A program made the position numbers and the translations under genes. Source: CALVZT01 sp964368755 (lineage in GTDB: Bacteria > Bacillota > Clostridia > Christensenellales > UBA1242). From it: 20,686 nucleotides of DNA. This document shows positions 1 to 6,997 of the stretch, one piece after another (within the stretch, counting starts at the first letter, position 1; every line of letters begins with the position of its first letter). The stretch is from assembly GCA_964368755.1 (NCBI GenBank), contig CAYJCR010000013.1:1-20686 (forward strand), written 5' to 3'. The notes under the pieces are model-generated. The model made no database searches, had not been told where the DNA came from, and worked only from the letters and a program-made list of their open reading frames with translations.

Positions 1-528
<528 letters not shown>

Positions 529-760
529 TAAATATAAACTCATCCGAAGATGAATAAATACTATTTTAAGTTTGAAGAGCTCAAAACAACTGTTCAAATT
601 TTTTATACTGGCGTATAAAACTTTTTAAGAAATTGTTTTGCAATCTTTTCATTCAAAAAAATTAACAAGAACATGTATTTTTGTATTGTACAAAAACCTT
701 TTTCCTTAACTATTAAATTGTTATGGTTCTCTGTCTCAATCAAGTACTCTTGGTTGCGAC
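529..760 (-). promoter_or_regulatory. rRNA operon leader with stem-loops and a boxA-like element
   Basis: This is the roughly 230-nt stretch between the predicted rrn start site and the 16S 5' end. In transcription order it has an 8-bp stem with a 3-nt loop at 678-696, an 8-bp stem with a 4-nt loop at 601-620 (TTTTATAC/GTATAAAA), a boxA-like TGAGCTCTTCAAA on the minus strand at 571-583, and a 5-bp hairpin closed by a C(UUCG)G tetraloop at 540-553, about 12 nt before the 16S. Leaders of this kind usually serve antitermination and RNase III processing. The processing partner 3' of 16S is outside the window, so that role is inferred. No convincing gene overlaps it. Confidence 0.6.
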
Positions 761-766
761 GGTGTT

Positions 767-795
767 AGAATACCATAACAAAAATATAGTGTCAA
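767..795 (-). promoter_or_regulatory. rrn promoter, sigma-A type
   Basis: On the minus strand TTGACA (795-790) is followed by a 17-bp spacer and TATTCT (772-767), with transcription expected to start near 760. Upstream (796-840) the minus strand carries A-runs, as in rRNA UP elements. The 796-979 spacer beyond this shows nothing else I can name. Confidence 0.75.
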
Positions 796-979
796 CAAGT
801 TTTTTCTATTATTTTTTGATTTTTTTAACATTTTTTCGACCCCTTCCGTACACGAGCCCTGGTGTGTCGCGATTTTGGCACCTTTTTGTGTGCTTATTGC
901 ACAAATATATTCCGTATAATCGCTAGAAAAATACTTATATATATGTTTGTTGCAAAAAAATAATTTTGCTTATTAAATA

Positions 980-1005
980 AAAAAATAAGGCTAATTTGCC
1001 TTATT
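980..1005 (-). terminator. Intrinsic terminator of the small two-gene unit
   Basis: An 8-bp stem (AATAAGGC at 984-991 with GCCTTATT at 998-1005) has a 6-nt loop. On the minus strand it is followed by a T-run, seen as the A-run at 980-985. It overlaps the stop codon of the gene ending at 1004. Confidence 0.75.
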
Positions 1006-1372
1006 AGTTATTGTTCCAATATGATGGCCTTGAGTATCTTCCACTTCTCATTCCACCATTACTTGCCCCAACAAATGAGTCATAGTCTCGACTAGGAGTA
1101 GGACTCGCTTGCCTTTGTATGTCAAGATTGGCTTCATACTTAGATGCATCGGCGATCTTGTCCAAAGTAGAACCTCTAAGATTGGTACTTGTCTTGCTTG
1201 CCATATATAATCTAAACTTGTCTTCTTTGTTCTTGGCTAAGCCATAAGCTCTTGCCACTATCATAGTATATAAGTTGTGGACATTTGTTCCATCGCTATA
1301 CAAAAACGCGTTTAGTTCATTAACTAAACTTTCAAATGTTGCATCGTCACGGTTGTAAGCGTTGTTGTACAT
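1004..1372 (-). CDS. Hypothetical protein, 122 aa, low-complexity C-terminus
   Basis: I do not recognise this protein. The first ~75 residues look helical and charged (for example the stretch around LVNELNAFL and AYGLAKNKEDKFRLYM). From about residue 85 to the end it is rich in Ser, Arg, Gly, Tyr and Asn, finishing in NNN, and is probably disordered. There is no signal peptide or membrane segment. The ATG at 1372 is preferred over an in-frame TTG at 1378 because GGAGG (1386-1382) lies 9 nt before the ATG but only 3 nt before the TTG. That binding site and the start lie inside the 3' end of the preceding gene (26-bp overlap), so the two are probably translationally coupled. A terminator overlaps its stop. 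Confidence 0.75.
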   Translation of the reverse strand: MYNNAYNRDDATFESLVNELNAFLYSDGTNVHNLYTMIVARAYGLAKNKEDKFRLYMASKTSTNLRGSTLDKIADASKYEANLDIQRQASPTPSRDYDSFVGASNGGMRSGRYSRPSYWNNN

Positions 1373-1871
1373 GTACAAAATCCTCCATTATAGAATCTAT
1401 TCTTCGTTGTTTTTCGTTATCATCTATTGACTCGTCTCCGATTATTATCGTCACACAAGCACAAGCAAATGAAATATATGTAGATATCTTGAGACCTTTG
1501 AGCAGTTCATCTAACGACGGGCTATTACTGAACAGACATTTCTCATTCTGACAATATCTCTCAATAACAATAGATACATCGACAATGGTGCCAAACTCTA
1601 TTGTATACTTAAGGTCGCTACTATTTATTATAGAATTAAACAATCCAATTTGTTCGTTCTGAATAATAGGGTCAGGGAACTTCTTGCGTAACAATTCAAG
1701 ACTTCTGTCTATACCTCTTCTATATATGCTATAGATGTCCTTATAGTCATAGTATTTGCCTTCGAAGTACAATTTCTGCCCTTCTTTGATGTTACGAGTC
1801 CCAAATGTGCCATAATGGAGATACATTGGATGAATATTATTACATTCTTTTATCTTAAAAGAACCAAACAT
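1347..1871 (-). CDS. Hypothetical protein, 174 aa
   Basis: I cannot assign a family. The protein is rich in Tyr and Ile near the N-terminus (about residues 30-55: EGKYYDYKDIYSIYRRG). It has a short hydrophobic, Cys-containing stretch near residues 130-145 (ISFACACVTIIIG), too short to call a membrane segment with confidence, followed by an acidic helical tail. The start chosen is the ATG at 1871, preceded at 8 nt by AGAGAGG. The in-frame GTG at 1880 would overlap that binding site. A TTGACA-18-TAAAAT promoter lies upstream, and the 122-aa gene overlaps its 3' end. The pair is flanked by the rRNA operon and by a divergent small gene; nothing nearby hints at function. Confidence 0.7.
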   Translation of the reverse strand: MFGSFKIKECNNIHPMYLHYGTFGTRNIKEGQKLYFEGKYYDYKDIYSIYRRGIDRSLELLRKKFPDPIIQNEQIGLFNSIINSSDLKYTIEFGTIVDVSIVIERYCQNEKCLFSNSPSLDELLKGLKISTYISFACACVTIIIGDESIDDNEKQRRIDSIMEDFVHVQQRLQP

Positions 1872-1934
1872 TACCCCCACCTCTCTTTATGACAAAACAA
1901 GTATATCACAGCAATTTTGCCTTGTAAATACCCT

Positions 1935-1964
1935 ATTTTAAATTATTTTTTATTTTTTTGTCAA
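1935..1964 (-). promoter_or_regulatory. Promoter for the two small minus-strand genes
   Basis: TTGACA (1964-1959) is followed by an 18-bp spacer and TAAAAT (1940-1935) on the minus strand, giving a leader of roughly 55 nt before the ATG at 1871. The 1965-2099 spacer is very AT-rich. I found no confident plus-strand promoter for the divergent gene at 2100. Confidence 0.55.
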
Positions 1965-2099
1965 AAAAAAGCGCCTTTTCCAATAGGACACTACTCATTA
2001 TTCTTATTATGCTATTTTTAACTCTTTGTCAATTGTTTTTCACACAAAACACAAAAATATCATATGTAATAACAAAAATAATATAAAGGAACACTCAAT

Positions 2100-2501
2100 A
2101 TGTATAATGATGAGCCTCTTCCAAATGATGAACAAATAACAACTCTTGCCAAAGAATATATGTCCAAGCGTTTGCCAGTCAAGACTCTATCTACAAAGGC
2201 AACCACTATGTCACAATCAGAGTTGTCTGAGATTGCTTATAGAATAGAATATGCTATTAACTCCACATATAGACAAGAATTAAAATCAAAACTAAAAAAT
2301 ATTCTCGACGCATTCAAAAGCACTTTTGATTATACTCCAGCGACCTATCCTAATCTTAGGACCAATATTAACAGGCAACTTTTGTATATAGTCAGGTTGT
2401 TGCTTTCTGCCGCACAGAAAGAGACCGACCCAACAAAAGCCGCCACTCTCATATCCTATGCGAACGACATCGCTGGACTTTTTGATATAAGAATATTCTA
2501 A
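2100..2501 (+). CDS. Hypothetical protein, 133 aa, all-helical look
   Basis: No family recognised. The sequence predicts mostly amphipathic helices: residues ~10-25, ~38-70 (SELSEIAYRIEYAIN and on), ~85-105 (NRQLLYIVRLLLSAAQKE) and ~110-128. It has no Cys, no signal peptide and no clear membrane segment. It starts at an ATG 9 nt after AAAGGA and ends just before a strong bidirectional terminator, so it is a monocistronic plus-strand gene between two minus-strand units. It is a plausible small cytoplasmic protein; I would not guess a role. Confidence 0.7.
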   Translation: MYNDEPLPNDEQITTLAKEYMSKRLPVKTLSTKATTMSQSELSEIAYRIEYAINSTYRQELKSKLKNILDAFKSTFDYTPATYPNLRTNINRQLLYIVRLLLSAAQKETDPTKAATLISYANDIAGLFDIRIF

Positions 2502-2512
2502 TAAGATATAAC

Positions 2513-2577
2513 AAAAAAACACACAACTATGTCCAAAGATTTCTTTGGGCTATATTTGTGTAGTCTTATTTTTGTTT
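2513..2577. terminator. Bidirectional intrinsic terminator between convergent genes
   Basis: A long hairpin spans 2521-2561: outer ACACAA/TTGTGT (2521-2526 with 2556-2561) and inner CCAAAG/CTTTGG (2533-2538 with 2543-2548) with an ATTT loop. T-rich sequence follows on the plus strand (2566-2578) and an A-run precedes it (2513-2519), which is a T-run for the minus strand. It would stop both the 2100-2501 gene and the recR operon. Confidence 0.7.
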
Positions 2578-2583
2578 TAAAAA

Positions 2584-3177
2584 TTAAATGGTAGTTCTAC
2601 TCTCTATTGCTTTGGTCAAAGTGATCTCATCGGCGTATTCAAGGTCGCTACCGATTGATATACCTTGAGCAAGTCTTGTTACTTTGATACCAAGGGGCTT
2701 GAGCAATCGTGCTATATACAAGGCTGTTGCTTCTCCCTCAACATCGGGATTGGTTGCCATTATTACTTCGCGGAAGTCTCCAGTAGATATCCTAGACAAC
2801 AACTCCTTGATCCTAAGGTCATCTGGTCCCTTGCCTTCTAGAGGGCTTATACAACCACCAAGTACATGATATAGACAACCAAAGTTGCGGACTTTTTCCA
2901 TACTAACAACATCTCTCGCATCTTTGACTACGCATATGATATCACTTTTGCGTGACTTACAGATATTGCAGATATCATCTTCTGTGAAGTTACCACAAAT
3001 CGAGCAGAACTTAACATTCTGCTTAACATCAATCAAAGACTCGGCGAAGTCCTTTACTTCTCCAAGTGGCTTATTCATTATAGAATACGCATATCTTTGG
3101 GCAGTCTTATAACCCACCCCAGGGAGCATCATAAAACTCCCAATAAGCTTAGCGATAGCATCGCATTCATTCTTCAT
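2584..3177 (-). CDS. recR: Recombination protein RecR
   Basis: RecR works with RecO/RecF to load RecA at gaps and breaks. The length, 197 aa from the ATG at 3177, is the family norm. An upstream in-frame GTG at 3201 would add eight unsupported residues inside ybaB. Domains run in order: N-terminal helix-hairpin-helix (LPGVGYKTAQRYA, residues 18-30), a Cys4 zinc finger (C58, C61, C70, C73), a TOPRIM domain from about 80 (ICVVKDARDVVSMEK; ATNPDVEGEATALY at 141-154) and the C-terminal GSDLEYADEITL. At residue 85 Lys stands where many RecR proteins have Glu in the first TOPRIM strand. It is the last gene of the operon, 1 nt after ybaB, the classic dnaX-ybaB-recR order. Confidence 0.96.
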   Translation of the reverse strand: MKNECDAIAKLIGSFMMLPGVGYKTAQRYAYSIMNKPLGEVKDFAESLIDVKQNVKFCSICGNFTEDDICNICKSRKSDIICVVKDARDVVSMEKVRNFGCLYHVLGGCISPLEGKGPDDLRIKELLSRISTGDFREVIMATNPDVEGEATALYIARLLKPLGIKVTRLAQGISIGSDLEYADEITLTKAIESRTTI

Positions 3178-3178
3178 C

Positions 3179-3520
3179 TTAGAACATTCCCCCAGCGCCA
3201 CCCATTGGCCCTAGAAGGTCTTTTGACTTCTCATTTGCTTGATTGGTCGCATCTTGGATTGCGGCAAGTATCAAGTCTTCTAACATCTCAACATCATCTG
3301 GGTCGACAGCTTCTTTTTTGAGTCTTACGGCTCTTATAGTGCCTTTGCCATTGCAGACAACTTCTACAAGTCCACCACCACTAGAACCGACTAGTTCTAT
3401 CTCTTCTAGTTCTTCTTGTTTTTTTGCCATCTCTTCTTGCATCTTCTGCGCTTGACGGATAAGATTCTGCATATTTCCGCCGCCACCGAATCCACCACCA
3501 AAGTTTCTAAAATTACCCAT
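3179..3520 (-). CDS. ybaB: YbaB/EbfC family nucleoid-associated protein
   Basis: A small DNA-binding protein of the YbaB/EbfC family, which forms dimers and is generally encoded between dnaX and recR, as here. At 113 aa it is close to the usual length. A Gly-rich N-terminal segment (residues 1-16, FGGGFGGGG) precedes the conserved helix MQNLIRQAQKMQEEMAKKQ. Then come the beta-sheet region with SSGGGLVEVVCNGKG, the family core ...VDPDDVEMLEDLILAAIQDA, and a Gly/Met-rich tail. AAGGAG lies about 8 nt before the ATG. It starts 11 nt after the dnaX C-terminal reading frame ends and is followed 1 nt later by recR. Confidence 0.95.
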   Translation of the reverse strand: MGNFRNFGGGFGGGGNMQNLIRQAQKMQEEMAKKQEELEEIELVGSSGGGLVEVVCNGKGTIRAVRLKKEAVDPDDVEMLEDLILAAIQDATNQANEKSKDLLGPMGGAGGMF

Positions 3521-3531
3521 AGTATCACTCC

Positions 3532-3852
3532 TTATTTGATTTGTACGCCAAACTTCTTGATAGCAGATTCAAGTTCGGCATTGATTGCTTTTTTCAACAA
3601 ATTGATCTTTGTCTTCATATGAGCAACTGCCATAGATACTTCTTGTATTCTATCAATGTTGCTCAACATTATATTATATATGCCTTCATCATCCATATTA
3701 ACTACAAGTGTATTATCTTGTATGTCAATATTTGTTAGTCCTCCACAAGCAGAATGCAGTACTGCATAACCATTTTCTCTAAAATATGTTATCATCTGTC
3801 CCCATATAACCTTCGCAGGTTTGTCTACAGCAACAGATTCTTTGCACTCCAT
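3532..3852 (-). CDS. dnaX: DnaX C-terminal (tau-like) region, in the -1 frame relative to dnaX
   Basis: The 106 codons from the ATG at 3852 encode a segment resembling the C-terminal domain of Firmicute DnaX (WGQMITYFRENGYAVLHSA, then NTLVVNMDDEGIYNIML). This is the region beyond the ATPase and collar domains that distinguishes tau from gamma. The frame stays open upstream of the ATG across the dnaX stop and is exactly -1 relative to dnaX. No Shine-Dalgarno precedes the ATG (upstream TAATTAGCAGA). With a slip at 3864-3870 the product would be DnaX residues 1-367, then LISR, then these 106 residues, about 477 aa. Independent translation by termination-reinitiation (8-nt gap), or an A6/A7 homopolymer error, are the alternatives. 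The domain match is from memory of the family. Confidence 0.8.
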   Translation of the reverse strand: MECKESVAVDKPAKVIWGQMITYFRENGYAVLHSACGGLTNIDIQDNTLVVNMDDEGIYNIMLSNIDRIQEVSMAVAHMKTKINLLKKAINAELESAIKKFGVQIK

Positions 3853-3860
3853 TCTGCTAA

Positions 3861-4964
3861 TTAGTTTTTTGAGTCACCTATGCTTGCACATTCTAGTGCA
3901 GTCACTTCAATAAGAGTCCTTGGAGACAAAGCATACTTCAAGTCCGCTTCTATGCTACTGAACTTCTCCATATAAGCAAGGAGATTGGGTATAGTAGCAA
4001 CACTCGCTTGCTCTACCATTCTGTCATATATCTCTTTTGGCTCATTAAGTATCTTATCGGCTGACTTGCACGCTTTGATAGTAAGTAGGTCCTTGAAATG
4101 AACTGTCAAGTCTTTGCCCAATACAACAAGGTTCTTTCCTTGCCTATAAGCACTATCAATAAGTTCAAGTACTCTCCCGTGATCCTTGTCGAGTATAGCT
4201 TGTGAGATGTCAAACAATTGATCTCTATCGCTAACTCCTAGTATCTGCACAACAGTATTGTAATCTATCTTACCATTGCCAAAAGCAACTGCACAATCAC
4301 TTATCGATAAGCAATCTCTGACGCTTCCCTCTCCTGCACTTGCAATAGCTCCAACACTTTCTTCATCATATCCAATACCATTACTTGTGAATATCTTCTT
4401 GAGAAGTTCTATAAGAACCTCATTGGACACAAGCTTGAAATCAAATCTCATACACCTAGATAGTATAGTTGCTGGCAACTTGTGCACTTCGGTTGTTGCC
4501 AAGATAAACACTGCATGAGCAGGTGGCTCTTCAAGAGTCTTAAGTAGTGCATTAAAAGCACTATCAGTAAGCATATGTACCTCATCGATAATATACACTT
4601 TGTACTTACCATTGACAGGTGGATACTTAACTTTTTCTCTCAACTCCCTGATCTCTTCGACCTTATTGTTAGATGCCGCATCTATCTCTAGTATATCCAT
4701 ATTATTCTGCTCAGATAACGCCTTGCAAGTAGGGCATTTGCCACATGGCGAGCCATTGTCGGAAGGATGTTCGCAATTTATCGCTTTGGCAAATATCCTA
4801 GCACACGTGGTCTTACCAACACCCCTACTACCTGTGAATAGGTATGCGTGACCAATGGAGCCTGACTTGATCTGATTGGCAAGAGTCTTGACAATATGGT
4901 CTTGTCCCACTACGTCTTCAAAGACGGCAGGTCTATACTTTCTGTACAATGCTTGATATGACAT
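3861..4964 (-). CDS. dnaX: DNA polymerase III clamp-loader subunit DnaX, short (gamma-like) form
   Basis: The AAA+ clamp-loader ATPase that opens and loads the sliding clamp. The zero frame is only 367 aa, whereas Firmicute DnaX is usually around 550. It contains the whole ATPase and collar region: Walker A GSRGVGKT (45-52), a Cys4 zinc module (C64, C74, C77, C80), Walker B VYIIDE (123-128), sensor 1 around LATTEVHKLPA (155-165) and the SRC arginine-finger motif (169-171). AGGAGA lies 6 nt before the ATG, and the gene starts 8 nt after sigH. The stop comes directly after A AAA AAC, where -1 frameshifting would add the tau-like domain. In E. coli the -1 shift shortens the protein; here it would lengthen it. 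Confidence 0.95.
   Translation of the reverse strand: MSYQALYRKYRPAVFEDVVGQDHIVKTLANQIKSGSIGHAYLFTGSRGVGKTTCARIFAKAINCEHPSDNGSPCGKCPTCKALSEQNNMDILEIDAASNNKVEEIRELREKVKYPPVNGKYKVYIIDEVHMLTDSAFNALLKTLEEPPAHAVFILATTEVHKLPATILSRCMRFDFKLVSNEVLIELLKKIFTSNGIGYDEESVGAIASAGEGSVRDCLSISDCAVAFGNGKIDYNTVVQILGVSDRDQLFDISQAILDKDHGRVLELIDSAYRQGKNLVVLGKDLTVHFKDLLTIKACKSADKILNEPKEIYDRMVEQASVATIPNLLAYMEKFSSIEADLKYALSPRTLIEVTALECASIGDSKN
3864..3870 (-). promoter_or_regulatory. Candidate -1 ribosomal frameshift site in dnaX (A AAA AAC)
   Basis: In the zero frame the mRNA reads GAC TCA AAA AAC TAA. The underlying heptamer A AAA AAC fits the X XXY YYZ rule with the correct phasing, and the stop is the very next codon. 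An SD-like AGGTGA lies just upstream (3879-3874). A 5-bp hairpin with a GCGA tetraloop (AACCT GCGA AGGTT) lies about 42 nt downstream, farther than usual for a stimulator. The -1 frame then runs open to 3532. Confidence 0.7.
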
Positions 4965-4972
4965 AATCTCTC

Positions 4973-5575
4973 CTAATCTCTAAGAAACTTCAATTTTATT
5001 TTGATCCTATTAAGAGCATTATCAATGCTTTTTGGCTCTTTGTCAAGGACTTTGGCAATCTCAATATAATTGTGTCCTTCAATATATTCTTTGAGGACTT
5101 CTTTCTCATATCCACTGAGAGCCTTCTCAATCTCCTGATTGATCTCTGACAATCTTTCTTCCTCTATAACACTCTCTTCTGGAGAAAGCGATGTCGAAGA
5201 AATAAATATTCCACCTTCATCTTCATCATCTTTGGTCCCACTTGATATAACAACCATTCCTTGATTGTTAATCGAAAAATATGTGTTGAGGGGAAGATTC
5301 TTATCTCTATTGGACAACTTGACTGCAGTCTGTATATATCTTGTTATACAAAGTGAAGCAAAGGTCTTAAAACTCGCTTGGCTGTCAAGTTTGTATCCAA
5401 GATATGCCTTGTACAAGCCTATCATACCTTCTTGAACAAGGTCATCTGTCCCTGCTCCGACCAAGAAATATTTGCGCGCGATCTTATTGACAAGTGGTAT
5501 GTACCTACCTATCAGGCTGTCCAAACTATTATTATCTCCTGTACGAGCACATGTAATCAATTCGTTATCTGTCAT
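4973..5575 (-). CDS. sigH: RNA polymerase sigma factor, SigH (sigma-30) type
   Basis: A 200-aa sigma-70 family factor resembling Bacillus SigH, the early-stationary and sporulation sigma. Region 2 includes IARKYFLVGAGTDDLVQEGM and continues through IGLYKA to the SFKTFASLCITRYIQTAVK motif (residues 69-86). Region 4 with its helix-turn-helix is at about 150-198 (YEKEVLKEYIEGHNYIEIAKVL, then KSIDNALNRIK). The linker 110-135 is acidic and Ser-rich. The ATG overlaps the rlmB stop by one base (TAATG), with AAGGA 8 nt upstream inside rlmB, so translation is coupled. The mrnC-rlmB-sigH order matches Bacillus except that yacP is absent. Which genes it controls cannot be read here. Confidence 0.93.
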   Translation of the reverse strand: MTDNELITCARTGDNNSLDSLIGRYIPLVNKIARKYFLVGAGTDDLVQEGMIGLYKAYLGYKLDSQASFKTFASLCITRYIQTAVKLSNRDKNLPLNTYFSINNQGMVVISSGTKDDEDEGGIFISSTSLSPEESVIEEERLSEINQEIEKALSGYEKEVLKEYIEGHNYIEIAKVLDKEPKSIDNALNRIKIKLKFLRD

Positions 5576-6282
5576 TATTTGTTCCTTTGTCTTACTGCCT
5601 CATATACTACAGCACTTGTTGCAGTAGAGGCATTGAGTGAGTTGACTTTGCCGAACATAGGAAGAGTGATGACTCCGTCACACAACTCTCTTGTTAGTTT
5701 GCCAATACCTCTGCCTTCACTACCTATTACAATGGCAATATTGCCAGTTAGATTGGTCTTGTACAAATCTACTCCACCAAGCTCACAAGCATAACACCAT
5801 ATATTCACATCTTTGAGTTCTCTTATGGTATTGTTAAGGTTGGTAACTCTTGCTATATCTATATGATTAACTGCCCCAGCGCTTACCTTGACAACTGTCT
5901 CATTGACAGCACAAGCACGTTGTTTTTCTATCACAATACCATCGACGCCAGCACATTCACATACCCTTATGATACTGCCGAGATTGTGTGGGTCTTCAAT
6001 ACCATCTAGAAGTATCAAGAAATGACTATCTTTGTTTTTGCTCAATATCTTCTCCAAAGAAGAGTATTCGTAGTCAACAACATATGCAATGATACCTTGA
6101 TGAGCCCCAGAAGGAGATATCTTATCAAGCACCTTTTTGTCCACAAACTCAACTCTCAAGCCCTTGCTCTTAGCAAGATCCATAAGCCCGTCAATGCTTG
6201 TAGTCTTGCTTACCATAAGTTTGTTAAAAGTAACATTACTCTTCAATGCTTCTATTACACTATTTTTGCCTTCAATTATCAT
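5575..6282 (-). CDS. rlmB: TrmH/SpoU-family 2'-O-ribose RNA methyltransferase, RlmB type
   Basis: A SAM-dependent 2'-O-ribose methyltransferase of the SPOUT class. RlmB enzymes modify a guanosine of 23S rRNA. It is 235 aa and starts directly with the substrate-binding domain (EGKNSVIEAL, residues 4-13). The catalytic domain follows: motif 1 DPHNLGSIIRVCECAG (97-112, Asn100), motif 2 IVIGSEGRGI (185-194) and motif 3 LPMFGKVNSLNASTATS (207-223), which form the trefoil-knot SAM site. The start overlaps the mrnC stop by 4 bp (ATGA), with GGAG about 7 nt upstream. Specificity for 23S is inferred from its neighbour mrnC (23S maturation) and the conserved gene order; the wider TrmH family is the alternative. 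Confidence 0.92.
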   Translation of the reverse strand: MIIEGKNSVIEALKSNVTFNKLMVSKTTSIDGLMDLAKSKGLRVEFVDKKVLDKISPSGAHQGIIAYVVDYEYSSLEKILSKNKDSHFLILLDGIEDPHNLGSIIRVCECAGVDGIVIEKQRACAVNETVVKVSAGAVNHIDIARVTNLNNTIRELKDVNIWCYACELGGVDLYKTNLTGNIAIVIGSEGRGIGKLTRELCDGVITLPMFGKVNSLNASTATSAVVYEAVRQRNK

Positions 6283-6698
6283 ACTTTTTCTCCAAAATTA
6301 TCAACAGAGATAGCTAGTATCTCTTTGAGTCTATCATATTGCCCACTTATGTATAGATACCCAAGGAGCGCTTCAAATGCCGTGCTACGTTTGTACTCTT
6401 CGATAGTAGCGTGCTTAGCGATATTGTTGACCTTGGTATTCCTAGCCCTACGCACAAGTTGAGTCTCTCTGTCTGAGAGCAATCCCATAACTCTATCCAA
6501 TGCAAGGCTCTGATATGTCGCTTTGACAAAAGCCGTCACCTCGCCGTGCAACACACCACTCTTGGCAGTAGACTTATGCAAGAAGTATTCTCTTACATAT
6601 AGACTGAACACGCCATCTCCTAGGAACGCAAGGCTCTGAGGGTTGAGCATAAAGGCTTCTTCTGGATCTATCGTTTGGTTATCAAAAAAACTTTTCAT
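6279..6698 (-). CDS. mrnC: Mini-ribonuclease 3 (23S rRNA maturation)
   Basis: Mini-III is an RNase III catalytic domain without the dsRNA-binding domain; in Bacillus it matures 23S rRNA. It is 139 aa from the ATG at 6698. Family features are LAFLGDGVFSLYVREYFL (residues 23-40, Asp28), the central RRARN (83-87) and STAFEALLGYLYISGQ (105-120, Glu109), the acidic positions expected to bind Mg2+. An upstream in-frame ATG at 6734 would place the start before the promoter, so it is rejected. No Shine-Dalgarno precedes the chosen ATG, and a TGtTATAAT extended -10 ends 6 nt before it, so the mRNA may be leaderless. It is the first gene of the operon through rlmB, sigH, dnaX, ybaB and recR. Confidence 0.92.
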   Translation of the reverse strand: MKSFFDNQTIDPEEAFMLNPQSLAFLGDGVFSLYVREYFLHKSTAKSGVLHGEVTAFVKATYQSLALDRVMGLLSDRETQLVRRARNTKVNNIAKHATIEEYKRSTAFEALLGYLYISGQYDRLKEILAISVDNFGEKV

Positions 6699-6704
6699 AT
6701 TGCT

Positions 6705-6734
6705 ATTATAACATATCTCAATCGCACAAACCAA
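6705..6734 (-). promoter_or_regulatory. Operon promoter with extended -10, start predicted at the mrnC ATG
   Basis: The minus strand has TATAAT (6710-6705) preceded by TG-n (extended -10), and a weak TTGGTT -35 (6734-6729) at 18 bp. Six bases separate the -10 from the A of the mrnC ATG, so initiation at the usual distance would give a leaderless transcript. Confidence 0.6.
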
Positions 6735-6817
6735 ACATTTTACTTCTTCATAATAACATTTTTTGCCTTATCTCAACATACTATTAGTTACACAAAAGTC
6801 AGGGTTTGTGATTTTTT

Positions 6818-6909
6818 TGTGGATAACTCGGTGGATAAGTGCACAAAATCGCATTTGTCAAGTGTGTATGATACTTTTTTCATTGTTACATTGCACAAAG
6901 TTATCCAAT
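6818..6909. promoter_or_regulatory. Cluster of DnaA-box-like sites in the divergent spacer
   Basis: TGTGGATAA at 6818-6826 is the exact complement of the DnaA box TTATCCACA. GGTGGATAA at 6830-6838 differs at one base, is in the same orientation and starts 12 bp later. TTATCCAAT at 6901-6909 is a weaker, opposite-strand match. The whole spacer 6699-6997 is AT-rich. It also contains a TATAAT at 6963-6968 without a clear -35, the only -10-like element I see for the rightward gene at 6998. An isolated perfect box also occurs by chance inside a gene at 13818-13826, so only the pairing carries weight. Confidence 0.45.
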
Positions 6910-6997
6910 ATGATTGATAGAATATGTTCCGTTCTTCTCCGTAGATATTACAATCTCTTATGTATAATTGAGTATTCACCTTTAATATATTTGTATT

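Noticed and set aside
723..926. 67-aa plus-strand ORF over the rrn promoter region
   Set aside because: It overlaps the minus-strand rRNA promoter and leader, has no ribosome binding site, and its composition is translated T-rich spacer.
1965..1990. AAAAG-GCG-CTTTT mini-hairpin with T-run on the minus strand
   Set aside because: Only five base pairs with a 3-nt loop and no upstream minus-strand gene to terminate; not called as a terminator.
2584..3177. Lys85 in the first TOPRIM strand of RecR instead of Glu
   Set aside because: This position is not strictly conserved among RecR proteins as I recall, and all zinc and other motifs are intact, so loss of function is not supported.
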